This document shows positions 34,182 through 46,453 of a stretch of 64,000 nt of DNA, in pieces. Each line of letters starts with the position of its first letter. Positions within the stretch are counted from its first letter, which is position 1. The translations under genes were made by a program, and so were the position numbers. Under the pieces are notes generated by a model. The model saw nothing but the letters and a program-made list of their open reading frames with translations, did no database searches and had not been told where the DNA came from. The stretch covers positions 57,859,627-57,923,626 of the forward strand of contig CM072803.1 in the NCBI GenBank assembly GCA_037013495.1, in the 5' to 3' direction. The stretch comes from Hippophae tibetana (Eukaryota > Streptophyta > Magnoliopsida > Rosales > Elaeagnaceae).

Positions 34182-36165
34182 CTATACTTTCTTGAATTTT
34201 AGTTTCTTTATATCTTTGGCTACTTTAGTTGTCATAGGCATATTCTTGGACTTACTTTTATATTTCTCATACATCCTAAATGAAGATGTAATATGCATGG
34301 TAGGATAATGATAATTAGTCCTAGAATTAAAAGCATTGAATTTTACTTGACTCTTTGGGCCATCAACTTCATGCTTTCTAGTAGAATTTTTTATCATATT
34401 ATTATAATTTCCCTTCATCCTAGAATATGATGAAACATTCATAAATGGATGATGGTTATTAGTCATACTATGTGAAGAATGGAAAGTAAGATTACATTTT
34501 AGAAAACTCATAAAAAATCTACACTTTGGCCTAGTTTGACCTCTCGTACCACAATGATTACATACATATATAAAATTAACAAATTTTTTAATAACATGTG
34601 TAACTGTTCTTTGTGTATAATGAATAACATTAGGAGTAGGGTTATAATTCCTTAACACAGTTGTCTATGATGTTGAAGCTATATTTATAGCCTGTGAAGA
34701 ATAAGGGTTGGAGGGTTTTACAAACTCAATTGTTTTTGAAGATGATGGCATAGAATCCTCATCTATATAGCCTAGTCTTCTCTTGTCTCCAATAGGTTTT
34801 TCATAATCTATAATTTGTTTAGCTTTTCAACTCCAATGGTTAACCTTTTCACATCTTCTTTTGATTGTTCAAGTTCCTACATAAGATTTTTGTTTTCCTG
34901 TTTGACATCTACAATACTTCAATTCAAAACATTAGCATGTTTAGACAGTTCAATTTTTTCTTTTTCTATAATAAGGAATTTATTTCAATGGATTTGAGTT
35001 TTTCATTTAGTTTACCTACTTCTTTTTTGCATCTTACATAATCTATGAACACTTCATTAATACTAGTGACATTAAATTTGTTGAATAAAAATTCAGCTTC
35101 ATTTTCCTCATCATCTAAACCAATGTTAGACTTACTGGATTGTCCACCAGCAGTTGAAATAAAGGCCAAGTAGTTGATGCCAGATTCAGTTGGATTATCA
35201 TTATCACTTTCAATGTCAAAAAGTGTAGCATTGAAAGCTTTTCTAGTTTGGTTATTCTTGTTTGCACAGTCAATTACAAAGTGACCAAAACCCATACATT
35301 CAAAACATTAAATTCCAGTGGGTTTAGATTTCTTACCATTAGAACTAACAAATTTGATTTCTCTCAAATTCTAACCCTTTTGATAACTTGATTTTCCTTT
35401 GTTTTGAAGATTCTTGTTATTGAGGTTTTTTGTTTCAATCTTTTGGATAAAAGTGTCAATTCTTCATCATCATTGTCATTGTCTTTAATTATAACATTTT
35501 TGAAAGTGATCTTTTTTCTTTGGAGGTTTCAAAATCTTATCTCAAAGGTTTGAAATTAGCCAACGAGTTGTTCTATTTTGATAGTGTCCATATCCTTGCT
35601 TTCATCAATGGTAGTGACCTTTGGATGGAAGCAATCTAGTAATAAGTAGAGAATTTTTTGACCTATTCTGAAATAATCCATTTTGTCTCTAAGATTGGTA
35701 AAGGTATTAGTAATATCACATAATCTAATACAAAATTCAAAGAAAGTTTTATCTTCTTTCATCCATATATTATCAAATTGATTACTAAGCATGCAAAGTT
35801 TTATTCTTTTAACTTGTGAGGTGCTCTCATGGGAAACTTTGAAAATATCCTAAGCATGCTTAGCAGTTTGAGCATGAGAAATACGATGAAACTCATCAAC
35901 AGACACAGCACTGAAAATAACATTAATACCTTTTTGTTTTCAGTTACTACCAAATTTATCTTGATTGATCCATTTTTTCCTAGGCTCAAGAGTGACTACA
36001 TTATCTTTGGTAACCGTAAGTACTTCCTAACCATAAAGCATAGAGTTCTAGATGCTGTCATCTATAGAATGTAGAAAGGTTCTCATACTACCCTTCCAAT
36101 ATGGGTAATTGGACGCATCAAAGTAAGGTGCATGGGTTGTGAACAAACTCTCTCTTAAATGATCC
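34182..36165 (-). pseudogene. Ty1/copia SIRE-like gag, decayed
   Basis: Minus-strand frames give the N-terminal segment YFDASNYPYWKGSM, then VDEFHRISHAQTAK and KVSHESTSQVKRIKLCML (UBN2 signature), MKEDKTFFEFCIRLCDI, ILYLLLDCFHPKVTTIDES, an acidic stretch, a knuckle-like segment MGFGHFVIDC, and a coiled-coil region with RCKKEVGKLNEKLK. The longest piece, 158 codons at 34182-34658, is a late, Asn/Thr/Lys-rich part with one CNHCG half-knuckle. The order parallels the plus-strand gag at 10745-12785. Stops and frameshifts occur throughout. Gag would coat the element RNA, and the lack of pol means movement would have depended on other elements. Confidence 0.82.
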
Positions 36166-36204
36166 ATAATAAGGTCCTAGGCATACTAAGTGTATCTAGT
36201 GAAT

Positions 36205-36216
36205 GCTCTAATACTA
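36205..36216 (-). promoter_or_regulatory. tRNA-Met primer binding site, degraded
   Basis: The minus strand reads TAGTATTAGAGC, compared with TGGTATCAGAGC. It lies between the LTR and gag as required. Confidence 0.7.
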
Positions 36217-36218
36217 AA

Positions 36219-37440
36219 TGAAAGTTTTTTAGTTATGGATCTAAATATCTAGTCATCGAAAGTGTGATAAAATAAAATTTTGTGAGCAACTAAACAACCA
36301 ATGACGTGTATGTAATGCAATGCAAAAATAAAAATACCAACACACGATATGTTTTGGTGGAAATAACCTAGGCTACATTAATGACCTAAGAGGAAAACCA
36401 CCAGTCCATTGAACCATCTAACTATCCACTATGAAAAATAAGTGCCTAGTTACATGGCTATGTCTAAAATTACCCACTCAAGTAATGCCATAAGTAACCT
36501 ACTTAGAAGTCGTTGCTTTGATCATAGTCTCTATAAGATAGGTGTTCAGATTCAGATTAACATTTTTAAAAACTCGAGTCCCATAAGCTAATCGAACCTA
36601 CACCATTGTCACCAGAAATTGTAGCACATAAATACAAGTGTAAGTGTGTGTCCTAGAGAAGATTCAATAATTAAAAACCCTAATTAGATGATTTAAACAA
36701 TATATCAGATAAAACAAAAAAAATTACAAATCTAGAATAATTAGTCAAAAGCATAATAACATTATTATTATTGTGGGCTTGTTAATCCATCAAGCACAAC
36801 AACAAATGTTTGATACATTAACATAACAAAAAAACATACTTGGAAACTTTTAGCAAAACAAGAGAGAATAAAAGATAAAAAAAAATAGGCATAATAAAGC
36901 TCTTGTATGGTTAGTTTCAAATATGTGCTTACGATTTATATTTATAGATTATTTTGAAGCACATCAAGTTAAAGTGAAATTACCATATTTTTCATAAAAT
37001 TAGTTAAAACACTTTTAAGAAATATGGAAAATACTGTTAGAAATCAATCCAATTCATATTACAAATATGTTTTAAATTCAAATAACTAGTTTCTCGATCG
37101 ATCTACTCAATTTTTCAATCAATTAAGCACATTGGGTCAATTAATCAAACATCCACTCAATCAATCTAGAATACATTTAACCAATATTTAAAAACAAGTT
37201 GATCCATCAAATATATCCCTCGATTGATCCAGTATATATTCAATTGATCGAGTGGCTTAAATTCATATTTTTCCATTATGTCTAATATGTAATTTAACGT
37301 GTATGGAACTAGAAATATACCTGATATGTGATCATTGAGGCACAATAGTTTCTACGACTTGAGATATTCTTCTAAGATACATCTAGAAACTAAAATTACA
37401 ATTATATGCTTTGCTTTACGAATATCGCCAATATTAACAT
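36219..37440 (-). repeat. Copia 5' LTR
   Basis: Starts (plus strand) TGAAAG next to the primer site and ends ...aatattaaca. Contains a ggtggaaataacctaggcta segment usual in SIRE-type LTR ends. About 1,220 bp. The inner part shows repeats of a caattgatcgagt-like word near 37090-37255. Confidence 0.6.
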
Positions 37441-37922
37441 AAACCTAGCAATAATAAATAGTAGACTTAATTATTCTTATATTTAAAATGCAAGAGAGAA
37501 TTAATAATCTTAATTCATATCTTTAATATCTTACTTAATATTAAATGAGCATAATTAATTGACTAATATGTTCCATAAATTCTTCATTACATGATAAATG
37601 TTTAATTGCTTAAATGTTTACTAAATCTATCTTTAATTTTATGTCAGTAGTTTAGAAACTCAACCAAAAACAATCATGAAAGGATATTTAGGTTTTTAAT
37701 TTGATTTTTAAAAATTTGTTGGATAATTTTAAAACAACATGCTTCCTCTTTAAACATATCTTGAAAGTATACTTATCATTTTTTATAAGTGATTTGTGCC
37801 CTTGAGAGCTTTTTTAAAAATCATACAAAATTTGTATGCAATAATTTTGTATATTAAGTTTTTAGAATCGTTACTAGGGAATTGGTAATAGTAATAAAAA
37901 CTTGTCTAATTTTGTATTATCA
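37441..37922 (+). repeat. LTR fragment, family B copy 2
   Basis: Matches the 3' part of LTR B (31590-32062 and 44910-45345), ending ...tgtattatca. Followed at 37929-37947 by a badly degraded primer site (tagtaccattgatgggagg). Confidence 0.78.
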
Positions 37923-37947
37923 AGTTTTTAGTACCATTGATGGGAGG

Positions 37948-38497
37948 AATAACATTTTTAAATTGTTATTATCAAAATCTTAAAAACTTTTTGTGTTGTA
38001 AATATCATGTTTTTTATATTATTTTATTTAAAAAAATTAAAAAAAGCAATACATGGATCATAAATTCAAAAACATTAAAGCCATTTATTATTTGACTTTA
38101 AAAAAATTATTTTCCTTAAAAAAATAAAAATAAATTAAATATTTTTTTTTCTTTTAACAATTCTTTATTGTTCATTTTCAATTTTATTTTTTAATTCTTT
38201 TATTCCTTCTAAACTTTTGGTTAACTTTGTTGTAATAAATTATTTAATGTATCAATTACTCTACTAACATGTGTATACTTTTTATTATTCAATTATTCTT
38301 TGCTACATGTTTAGTATTTTTGTGTATGAATATATATATTGTTTTATAATTTTTTAATTTATTTTCTTTTTATTTTTCAACTTGGTAGGTAAAATTAAAC
38401 TCTATTTTTATTAGTATATGCAAGGAAGGAGGTCCTTCCTTGACCTTTCACTTAAACCACTAAACATGGGGAAGACCCACCACCTAGAGAGACCATA
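37948..38497 (+). other. Leader of element B
   Basis: Non-coding AT-rich leader between the primer site and gag. The first about 220 bp match 32089-32310. Confidence 0.6.
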
Positions 38498-39690
38498 ATG
38501 AAGAAGTTTGCAAAGCCAGTAATTGGCACTGGAACTACCTCTATACATCTAGGAGAGGCTACTAGGAATTATGAATTACGAAATATTCATTTTTTCATAC
38601 TTCCTTCTTTTCATGGACTACCTAATGAAGAATCATTATCTTTCATTATGAACTTTATTCTACAGTCAAGACTTTCCTCCTGAGTGTACTTAATAAGGAT
38701 TAATTCAAAATGGGGTGTTTCCACTACACCCTTAAAGAAAGAGCCAAGATATGGTTAATGTCATTTCCTCTAGGTTCCCTGATGATTTGGGAGGAAGTGT
38801 ACAAAACATTTATGGGAAAATTCTATTCCCATTAGAAGACATACGAGCTAAGAGGTAAGATTGTCACTTTCTTTTAGATGGAAGGAGAATCTTTTTGTGA
38901 ATCATGGGATAGGTTCAAACTCTTTGTCACTTAGTGCACCCATCACAACTACCTACTACAGTTTCAAGACCAATTTTGTTATGATAGATTGGAAAAACAG
39001 GGTCAACCATTATTAATAATGCTATTGGTGGAGCGATGGGAAAGAAAATAGCCTTAGAGACTTACAATATTTTTGATATGTTGAGTGCTAATTACCAACA
39101 AAAGTCCTGCAGAATGAAAGGAGCCAGAGTGCATGAAATTGACCCCGGTACTGAAGTTCAAATACAACTTCCTCAATTGACAAGGCAAGTTTCACTTCTA
39201 ACTACACATACCATTACAAATAAAGAAAAATATGGTGTATATAGTTCTTTGGGACAATATTTTGATACCTATCCCTATCAATCATAAGCTACAACTAGAC
39301 CTAAGTACGTCAATATACTAGGGGGATACCAACCACGACCAAGATATAACCTCAATGCTATCACCTATAATCATTCATCCCAATATCTCTTGGAGGTAGA
39401 ATAACTTTCCACTGGCCCAAAGATAAAATGCATTGGGCTAGAAATTCCGCCAACAACGGTGATGCAATCTTCCTAACAAGCAAAGTTTGGAGGAAAACTT
39501 GAATTCATTTATTCAAGTGAGCAGAGACAACCAATTTAGGACAAATCCAAGGTTGGACTCTATAAAAATTTCTGTTAAGAAGATGGAAATACATGTGGAT
39601 ATTTTAATCGAGCATTTGTAAAAGCAAGGCAAGAAATATCTATAAGGTCAAAAAATAGATGAACTCAATAATGAGGGGATGTTTAGTTTA
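38498..39690 (+). pseudogene. Athila-like gag, decayed
   Basis: Plus-strand frames give TTSIHLGEATRNYELRNIHF and LPSFHGLPNEE, then RAKIWLMSFPLGSLMIWEE, KTYELRGKIVTFF, SWDRFKLFV, and a 83-codon frame (39036-39287) with ETYNIFDMLSANYQQKS. A C-terminal ENLNSFIQVSRDNQFR segment follows near 39490. This is the order of the retrotrans_gag domain and the following linker in Athila/Tat-type elements. Frames alternate and contain stops. The element has its LTR and primer site upstream and a 3' LTR at 43512. No protease or RT follows; the sequence passes straight to 39880. Confidence 0.85.
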
Positions 39691-39879
39691 CATAAATTTT
39701 GAAATTTCCCAAAGCAATGTTTTGCTAAAGATGATAGAATAGTCTTGATAGAAGGAAACCTATTAACTATTTATTTATTACTTTAATTAATTTATTTTTA
39801 TTTTATATGATTTTAATTTAGATTTTAGTTCTTTTAATTTATATTAAAAAGAGGGGGAAATTTGAAAAAAAAAGGGAAA

Positions 39880-40290
39880 TAGATAAGGGTACACTGCAAC
39901 ATGAAATTTAAGGTCATTGTGGCATGGAATATTAATTGTATAATGGATAGAAGTCAAAAAGGATCATGTTGTGGTATGAATAAAATGTGTGTCGCGGCAT
40001 GCCTGCAAATTTTTGCCTATAAATCTTTTTCCTATGCAAAAAAACTCATTTCTCTCTCCCATATTCTCACACTTTCTCTTAGACCATAATTTTTTTCTCC
40101 CTCAAAAAATCTCACATTTCTTCAAATTTCTTTCTCAAATCCGTTCTAAAAACCAATTTTCACCGTTCTATCAAGAAATACTCAAGTTTTTCGAGCTCTT
40201 TCAAGATTTTCATCTTAAAAAGGGTGTTCATTTTTTTCTTCAAATCTTCAAGAACAAAAAGTAAGTATTCATAAATTATGGAATTAAGTT
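39880..40290 (+). promoter_or_regulatory. Internal promoter-like segment in element B
   Basis: Contains gtgtgtcgcggcatgcc followed by TATAAAT at 40018-40024 and a C/T-rich leader (ctcatttctctctcccatat). It resembles the U3/TATA part of LTR B (gtcgcgg words before TATA at 30720-30776). It lies just upstream of the PF20167-type remnant. The function is inferred only. Confidence 0.45.
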
Positions 40291-40599
40291 CTTCAATTTA
40301 AATTGTTTACAATTTGTTGAGTATTTATATATTTATTAAGAGTCCAATTTAGGATAAATAGAAGGTTAGGAATTATTTGGAATAAAATTGTGTTGTTGAA
40401 AATTTTGGTGAGCCCTTGTTTAGATTTTGTGGTAAAAACTTGAAAATAACACCTAAGAGGTGTAGGAAAGGAAGTTTCAACTTCTAGAGATTTTGATAGT
40501 TCAAAATTTTCAAGTTTTGATGTTAAAGTCTGCTTTGAAAAGGCAACGGAAGCTAACAAAGGTTTTATTTTAGAAAGGGGGATGGAATTACTGATAGAT

Positions 40600-41574
40600 C
40601 GAAATGGACTACTGATGTAATAGTAGTCCTACGCTAGAAATGTTTTTTTATGAGCTAGAGGTTGCTAATGAATCTTTAGTTAAGGAATTTTATGCAAATG
40701 TTTGGACATTGTTGATGATAATGTTTTTTTGTAAGGAATGTGTTAGTTCTACGTGGAACAAATGATATAAATTCTCATTTTTATTTAGCACATGTTGGAG
40801 AAGGTGAGTATGAGCAATATCTTAGTAATGTAGATTATACTATAATATTTGAAGCCTTGACTATATAAAGTGATGAAAAAATTATATCTGGTGGTAAACA
40901 TAAAGGTTTCAAAGCAAAGTATTTGGATAAAATTTCAAGAATTTGGCAATTAATACTTTGTTTTTTCAAGAATGATACCCACCAAACATTATAGCACTAT
41001 TGATAGAGAGAGCTATTTTGCTATATGCAATCACATGTAAGTTACCCATGGATGTTAGAGCAATAATTGATCAATGAAATAATCTGTCCCCAAATAGTCA
41101 CCATATGGATTTCTATTTTTCCCAATTAATAATTGCTTTATGTAAGAAAGTGGGGGTACCTCACTCAAAATATGAGATTGTTATACAACTCGGTGAATTA
41201 TTGAATATGAATTACTTTGATGAGCTTACTTGTGGTATGAACATCGTTTTAAGATAAAAGAGAGCCATTCTTCCATGTCTATGAACGACTAATTTCAGAA
41301 CTTTGGTGAGAGAATGATCTACATGGAAGAATTGCAGCAAAACTTATTTGACCTAATAAGCAGCATTCCTAAATCAGTAGTATCGTGATAAAGTGGAACA
41401 TAATAGTTTAATGTATGAATTGAACAAATTACAATTAAGTTATCTTGGGGTAGATACAAGTCATTTAAAAACACTAAGTGTTCTCATTATGACTTCAATT
41501 TTATACTGTCAGAAAGATCAGGACAACAAGAACCTGAAGATCATGGTTTAGATGACATGGAGGAAGAGCTCTAA
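40600..41574 (+). pseudogene. PF20167-type putative plant transposon protein, decayed
   Basis: The plus strand gives ANESLVKEFYANV near 40660, then IERAILLYAITCKLPMDVRA near 41010, MDFYFSQLIIALCKKVGVP near 41110 and YEIVIQLGELLNM near 41190. This wording and spacing match the uncharacterised putative plant transposon protein domain often carried behind gag/pol in Athila-like elements. The biochemical role is unknown. Frames are broken by stops and shifts. It follows the internal promoter-like segment at 39880-40290. Confidence 0.7.
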
Positions 41575-43511
41575 AATGATCCGACATTTTATTTCTTTTT
41601 ATGTATTTTGTTTGGTTTTTTTTTTAAAGTTTAGTTATTATTTATTATGGAAAATGTATTTTTTTTTGGTTTTATAATGTTATAGGTAATTTTAATTTGT
41701 ATTTTGTGAACATTATTTGAAAATGTTAATTTTATAATTATTTGTTGAATTTTTGAGAAGTACACATCTATGTAATTATGATATGTTTGGATTGATGGAT
41801 GCACCTACAATTCCACATCAACTCTTGAACAAGTTCAGACAACTGGGTAACTTTCCTTTCTCTACTCTTTATCTTTGATGTATAATTGTTACATTGAGGG
41901 TAGGAAAAGTTACATTTGTAAAATTATGTGCTAAAATTGAAATTTTATGTTCCCATGTTTACATTTTCTAGATTTATTTTTGTTTTCATTTTGTGTGATT
42001 TTATTTATTTTTATTTAATTAGGAATTTTTGGTTTATTTTTTTAAAATTTTCTTACAAAATTATCATGTCTTCTAAAGTTAATTTTAAGAAAATGATAAA
42101 GTCTTTGCATTGTTAGATTAATTTCAAAAACATTTATGAAGTAATGTGATAATTAGTTAGTTTTTATCATAATTCGTATTTCATGATAAAATGTTGAAAT
42201 TACGATGAACCCATAATTGGTGTTTAGGAATCAAATAGTGGAGACTACCCTTGCAAGAATAATTTTGAGTATTATTTTCCCATTTTGATTGAAATATTTT
42301 TGTACTCTTTAAATATTCTTTTGATCAATTCTAATTATTAGATGATCTCTATATGTCTTTGCATTGAATGTTAGCATTTCTACATATAATAAAGTGTCAT
42401 AAATTGTTTTATTATTTAAATTGAATAATTTAAGCAGAAATTGAAAGCATATGCCTTTTTATTCATTCATGCATGACTTTTAAAAAAGAGACATAAATAG
42501 GGTTACCTAAACTAATAAAATAAAAATCTACAAATTAGCAACTCACCTATTATATAATATATGTACAATCTATTCATGGATCCTTTCTCTAAACAAAAGA
42601 AAAGAATATCTTTAAAAAAAAGAGATATAAAAGAAACACAAAATAGAGAAAAATAAATAGTATAAACTACATACTATGACCCATTATCCTTAAAATTTGT
42701 AAGCATTAGCTAAACACAAAAGAAACAAATATAGAAAATAATTCCACAATAGGTCATTGCATTTTTTGCATCTCTTAAATGGCATTTTTTGATATTTTTA
42801 GTGGATGAATTTGATTGACGTATGAAAGTAATATGAGATTTTTTTTATAAATCCATTCATTTGATTCCTTTCATGTGATCAACATGATGCATCATTTTGA
42901 GATTTTTATTCTTTATGCATATGTGAACTATTAGTTCATTTCTATACATAAACTCTTTTTGCATATGCCTTTGAAGGAGTGCTTGAACCAATAGGATTAA
43001 CGTTATTTAGAGTATGCCTTGTGAGGTTAGAATTTAAGCGAATTAGAATTCTTTACACTAATATTAGGTATATTTTATATTGATACATTTTTTATTTCAA
43101 TATGAAAGTGATTTTCAAACTAGTTATTGTAATAAATTGTAAATGTTTAGAATATTTAAATGACTTGTGCTATAGATTTAATTATAGGCTTAAAAGTAAA
43201 TTTTAAAGCATAAAAAGTTTTAGTTTATTCTTTTATCGTTTCACTTTATTTTTAAATTTTAATAGTTTATATGTTATTTATTTATTTATTTATTATTTAT
43301 TATTTATTATTTTACTTTTGATGTTTGTGGGTGTTATACCTTAAAATACTCACTAGACTTAAACTCGTCTACTAGGGCAACATAAGGGTTTAAAGACTTG
43401 TTGCATACACTAAATCTATGAAAATGATTTATAATAGTTTAATTTCTACTTTTTATTTTTAGTTTTTGGCCATTATTGCTAAGATACTAGCATGAAGCTG
43501 GTTAGAGGCTG
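41575..43511 (+). other. 3' non-coding region of element B
   Basis: AT-rich, no coding frame with a known domain. It holds a (ttta)n-like run at about 43272-43310 and ends in ggttagaggctg, a possible polypurine tract, directly before the LTR. Confidence 0.5.
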
Positions 43512-45345
43512 TGATAAGTGCTTAAAAGTATTTATTATATTGTAATTTTATGCATGTTTAATGATTATATAGATTTGTATTTGCTTGTGTTACTATCATT
43601 TTATACGAATTTATTTGTTTTTGAATCACATGTATATTTTGTGTTTTTTTAGGTATTTTCTACATTAGAATAAATTAACTTGAGGAATTATACTTGAATC
43701 ATTTCATTACAACTTGGAATTTTAAAAGAAACCATTTGTAAAACAATACATATGTTCAACAATTGAAAAAAGAAATTACATGGAAATTAGGCTTTCAAAA
43801 TGATTCAGTTTGAAGTGTGCCATGGTGTGAAAAATTTGTGAGCCACGACACGAGGCCAAAAGAATGTGTCTAAAATCAATGAGGGTTGTGGTGTAAAAAA
43901 TTTATGTATCGCGGTGAGAATATAGGGAATCGTGATTAAAACCATGTACATTTGTATGCCACAGTGTGGTAAAAAATGTATGCCGCGATACCAAGTTAAA
44001 AATTTCATTTTTTTCATCATTTTCTCATCCTATAATAAGGCCTTATTTCTATTGTAAAATATATCCTAGAATTCCACAACTCTATCAACACCTGATTTCT
44101 TAGCTTTCTTTAATTTTTTTTTTTATTTTAGCAAATTATTCTCTTATTTTAGAATTGAATAAATTTAGTTAAATAACTTTTAGTTTCAATTCAATAAATA
44201 ATACAACAATTCTATTTGGAGACTTTTCAGAAGAAATCATAAGGATTCTGTTGAGGTACATTTAAAATGTATTGGGTTTAGAATATTTCTAACTATTTTT
44301 TTACATGCTATATGTTTAATTTATTGATTATTTATTAAACTATGCATGTCTAGCTATAAATAATATGGGATATTAGTAATTTTATTAAACTTATGAAGTA
44401 TTAAGTAGAATAAATATTTTTATAAAATGTATTAGGTTTTATTTCATCATCAAGATTTAAACCAAAGTTTGTAAATGAAACATTTATTGACGGATTATTT
44501 TCATAATAAACAAGAGAGTTAGATTTAGGATTTAAATTATTTAAATTTGATTTAGAGTTGCATTCTTAAATATTTTGGTCTATATCAGTTGTATAGTTGG
44601 CTCTATTTCATTGATATTTATAAAAAACTATTATTGAAAGATATATTTACGACATATTCTTCATAATAATTTTAAAATTTGAAAGTTAGCTTTAGATACT
44701 TAAATCATAAACCTAACTTAGACATATTGATCACAGTTTAAATTTTAGACTTTCAGAATGGGATCGGGTGTTTTCACATCTCACCATCAACGGCAAGGGT
44801 TATGGAAGACCGAAGGCGGAAATTAAATGGTTTACTATCTCTTATAAAAGTAGCACAATTTAATTAACATTAACTGCTAAACTTGACCAAAGGTGGTAAG
44901 TGATTTAATTAATAGTAAACGGTAGACTTAATTAATATTTTATTTTTAAATACAAGAGAGAATCAATAATCTTAATTCACATCTTTAATATCCTACTTAA
45001 TATTAAACAAGTATAATTAACTAACTGGTATATCCCATAAATTCCCTACTACTTGATAAATGTTTAATTGTTTAAATATTTATTGAATCTATCTTTATTT
45101 TTATGTTAGTAGTTTAGAAAATCAACCCATAATAATCGTGATAGGATGTTTTTAAGAATTTTTTGAATAATTTAAAAAACACATGATTCCTCTTCAGGCC
45201 CACTTTGGAAATATTCTTATTATTTTCTATAAGTGATTTGTGTACTTGCGAGCTATTTTATAAATCATTCAAAATTTGTACGCAACAATTTTGTACATCA
45301 AGTTTTTGTATTATTAACAAATACTTGCCTTATTTTGTATTATCA
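43512..45345 (+). repeat. 3' LTR of Athila-like element B (1,834 bp)
   Basis: Starts TGATAAGTGCTTAAAAG, an Athila-type LTR start, and ends ...tattatca. Matches 30484-32062 and 37441-37922. Followed directly by family D LTR sequence. Confidence 0.8.
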
Positions 45346-46030
45346 AATATGTGATTTGAATGTGTATCTCCCGTACATGATTTAATATTTGTAATGGACT
45401 ATGAGTCCCTCGAAGTTGTTAGTGACTACACTTCTTGTTACTAATCTGGGTTCACAAATTGCACTGCATTGAATGGTGTTGGCTATGGAGAAAACCCAAG
45501 TTCGAGTGTTGAACTAAGTAGTTACAAAAGCAGCAATTAAGAGTAATAGTAGGCAGTTTGGACATAGGTCCCAATTGATAAAGGTAATAGTGGTTTTATT
45601 GTCTATTAGAGTTGTAACTATTTTATTGTTTAGTGACTTATTTTCTCTTAAGTGGTTACCTTAAAGAACTTGAGGATGTTACCATATAGATACAACCTCT
45701 ACGTAGGTTTATCTTGTTATATCACTTGTTATATATGATTAGTTATTGAGCTGTTATAATCTAAGTTTTATGAGTATATGCTTCTACATACTAAAACATA
45801 AACTCTAATAAAAAACATTTGTTGTTTACTTGCTTTCTTTTTTGATATATAATATTTACTGTTTTAAGTTGTCTATTTTTTTATATTATATTATTTGTGC
45901 TTCTATTGTATGGATTACGTAAGTGTTTACTGCTTTGTATCTTTGTGAGTTAGTGATGAGCTTTAAAAGTCTGTATCTCCTTACCCTAATTATATGTCTA
46001 TTCGTGGACTCTTTTAAATTCTTACAAGGT
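45346..46030 (+). repeat. Family D copia LTR, longest copy
   Basis: Contains in one piece the sequences found separately at 3128-3380 and 10255-10720. Ends near tggactcttttaaattc. No gag follows; truncated at the right. Confidence 0.7.
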
Positions 46031-46453
46031 AAAAATACATATTGCATAAAATAAATTTTATCGAAATAATTTAAAAGTCAAAGACCAGTTGAATTGTTAT
46101 AACTAATTGATATAATATAAAATATTTTCTTATTTTTATGAATATTTATAGTGTAATTTTAATGAATTATAAATTATTTTTATTTATTTACTTTTAATTT
46201 TCTAATGATAATTTATTTTTAATTTGATATCGCTTTAATAAATACAATTTTAGATAAATATGCTAGAATTTTGGTTAGATTGAGAAAATAATATTTAATA
46301 AATAAACAAATATCTTTACCATAAACAAAATAGTATACCAAATTAGACTTCTAGTTTTCAAAATAGTACAATATAAAACGGAACTATTACTAATATGTTG
46401 ATACATCTACTACATTATGTGTGTGATAAGAAAGATTTGAAGTAACATTTTAA
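46031..46453. other. AT-rich stretch before LINE, nothing identified
   Basis: No frame or repeat recognised; may belong to either neighbour. Confidence 0.4.

Larger units (their letters stand above)
32311..37440 (-). mobile_element. Gag-only SIRE-like copia derivative
   Basis: On the minus strand: LTR 37440-36219, a degraded tRNA-Met primer site 36216-36205, gag 36165-34182, a long non-coding 3' region, and a short 160-bp LTR piece (32311-32470) matching 37279-37440. Protease, integrase, RT and RNase H are all absent. No target duplication is found: the left flank is family B leader and the right flank is the middle of a family B LTR, so the locus was rearranged. Confidence 0.7.
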
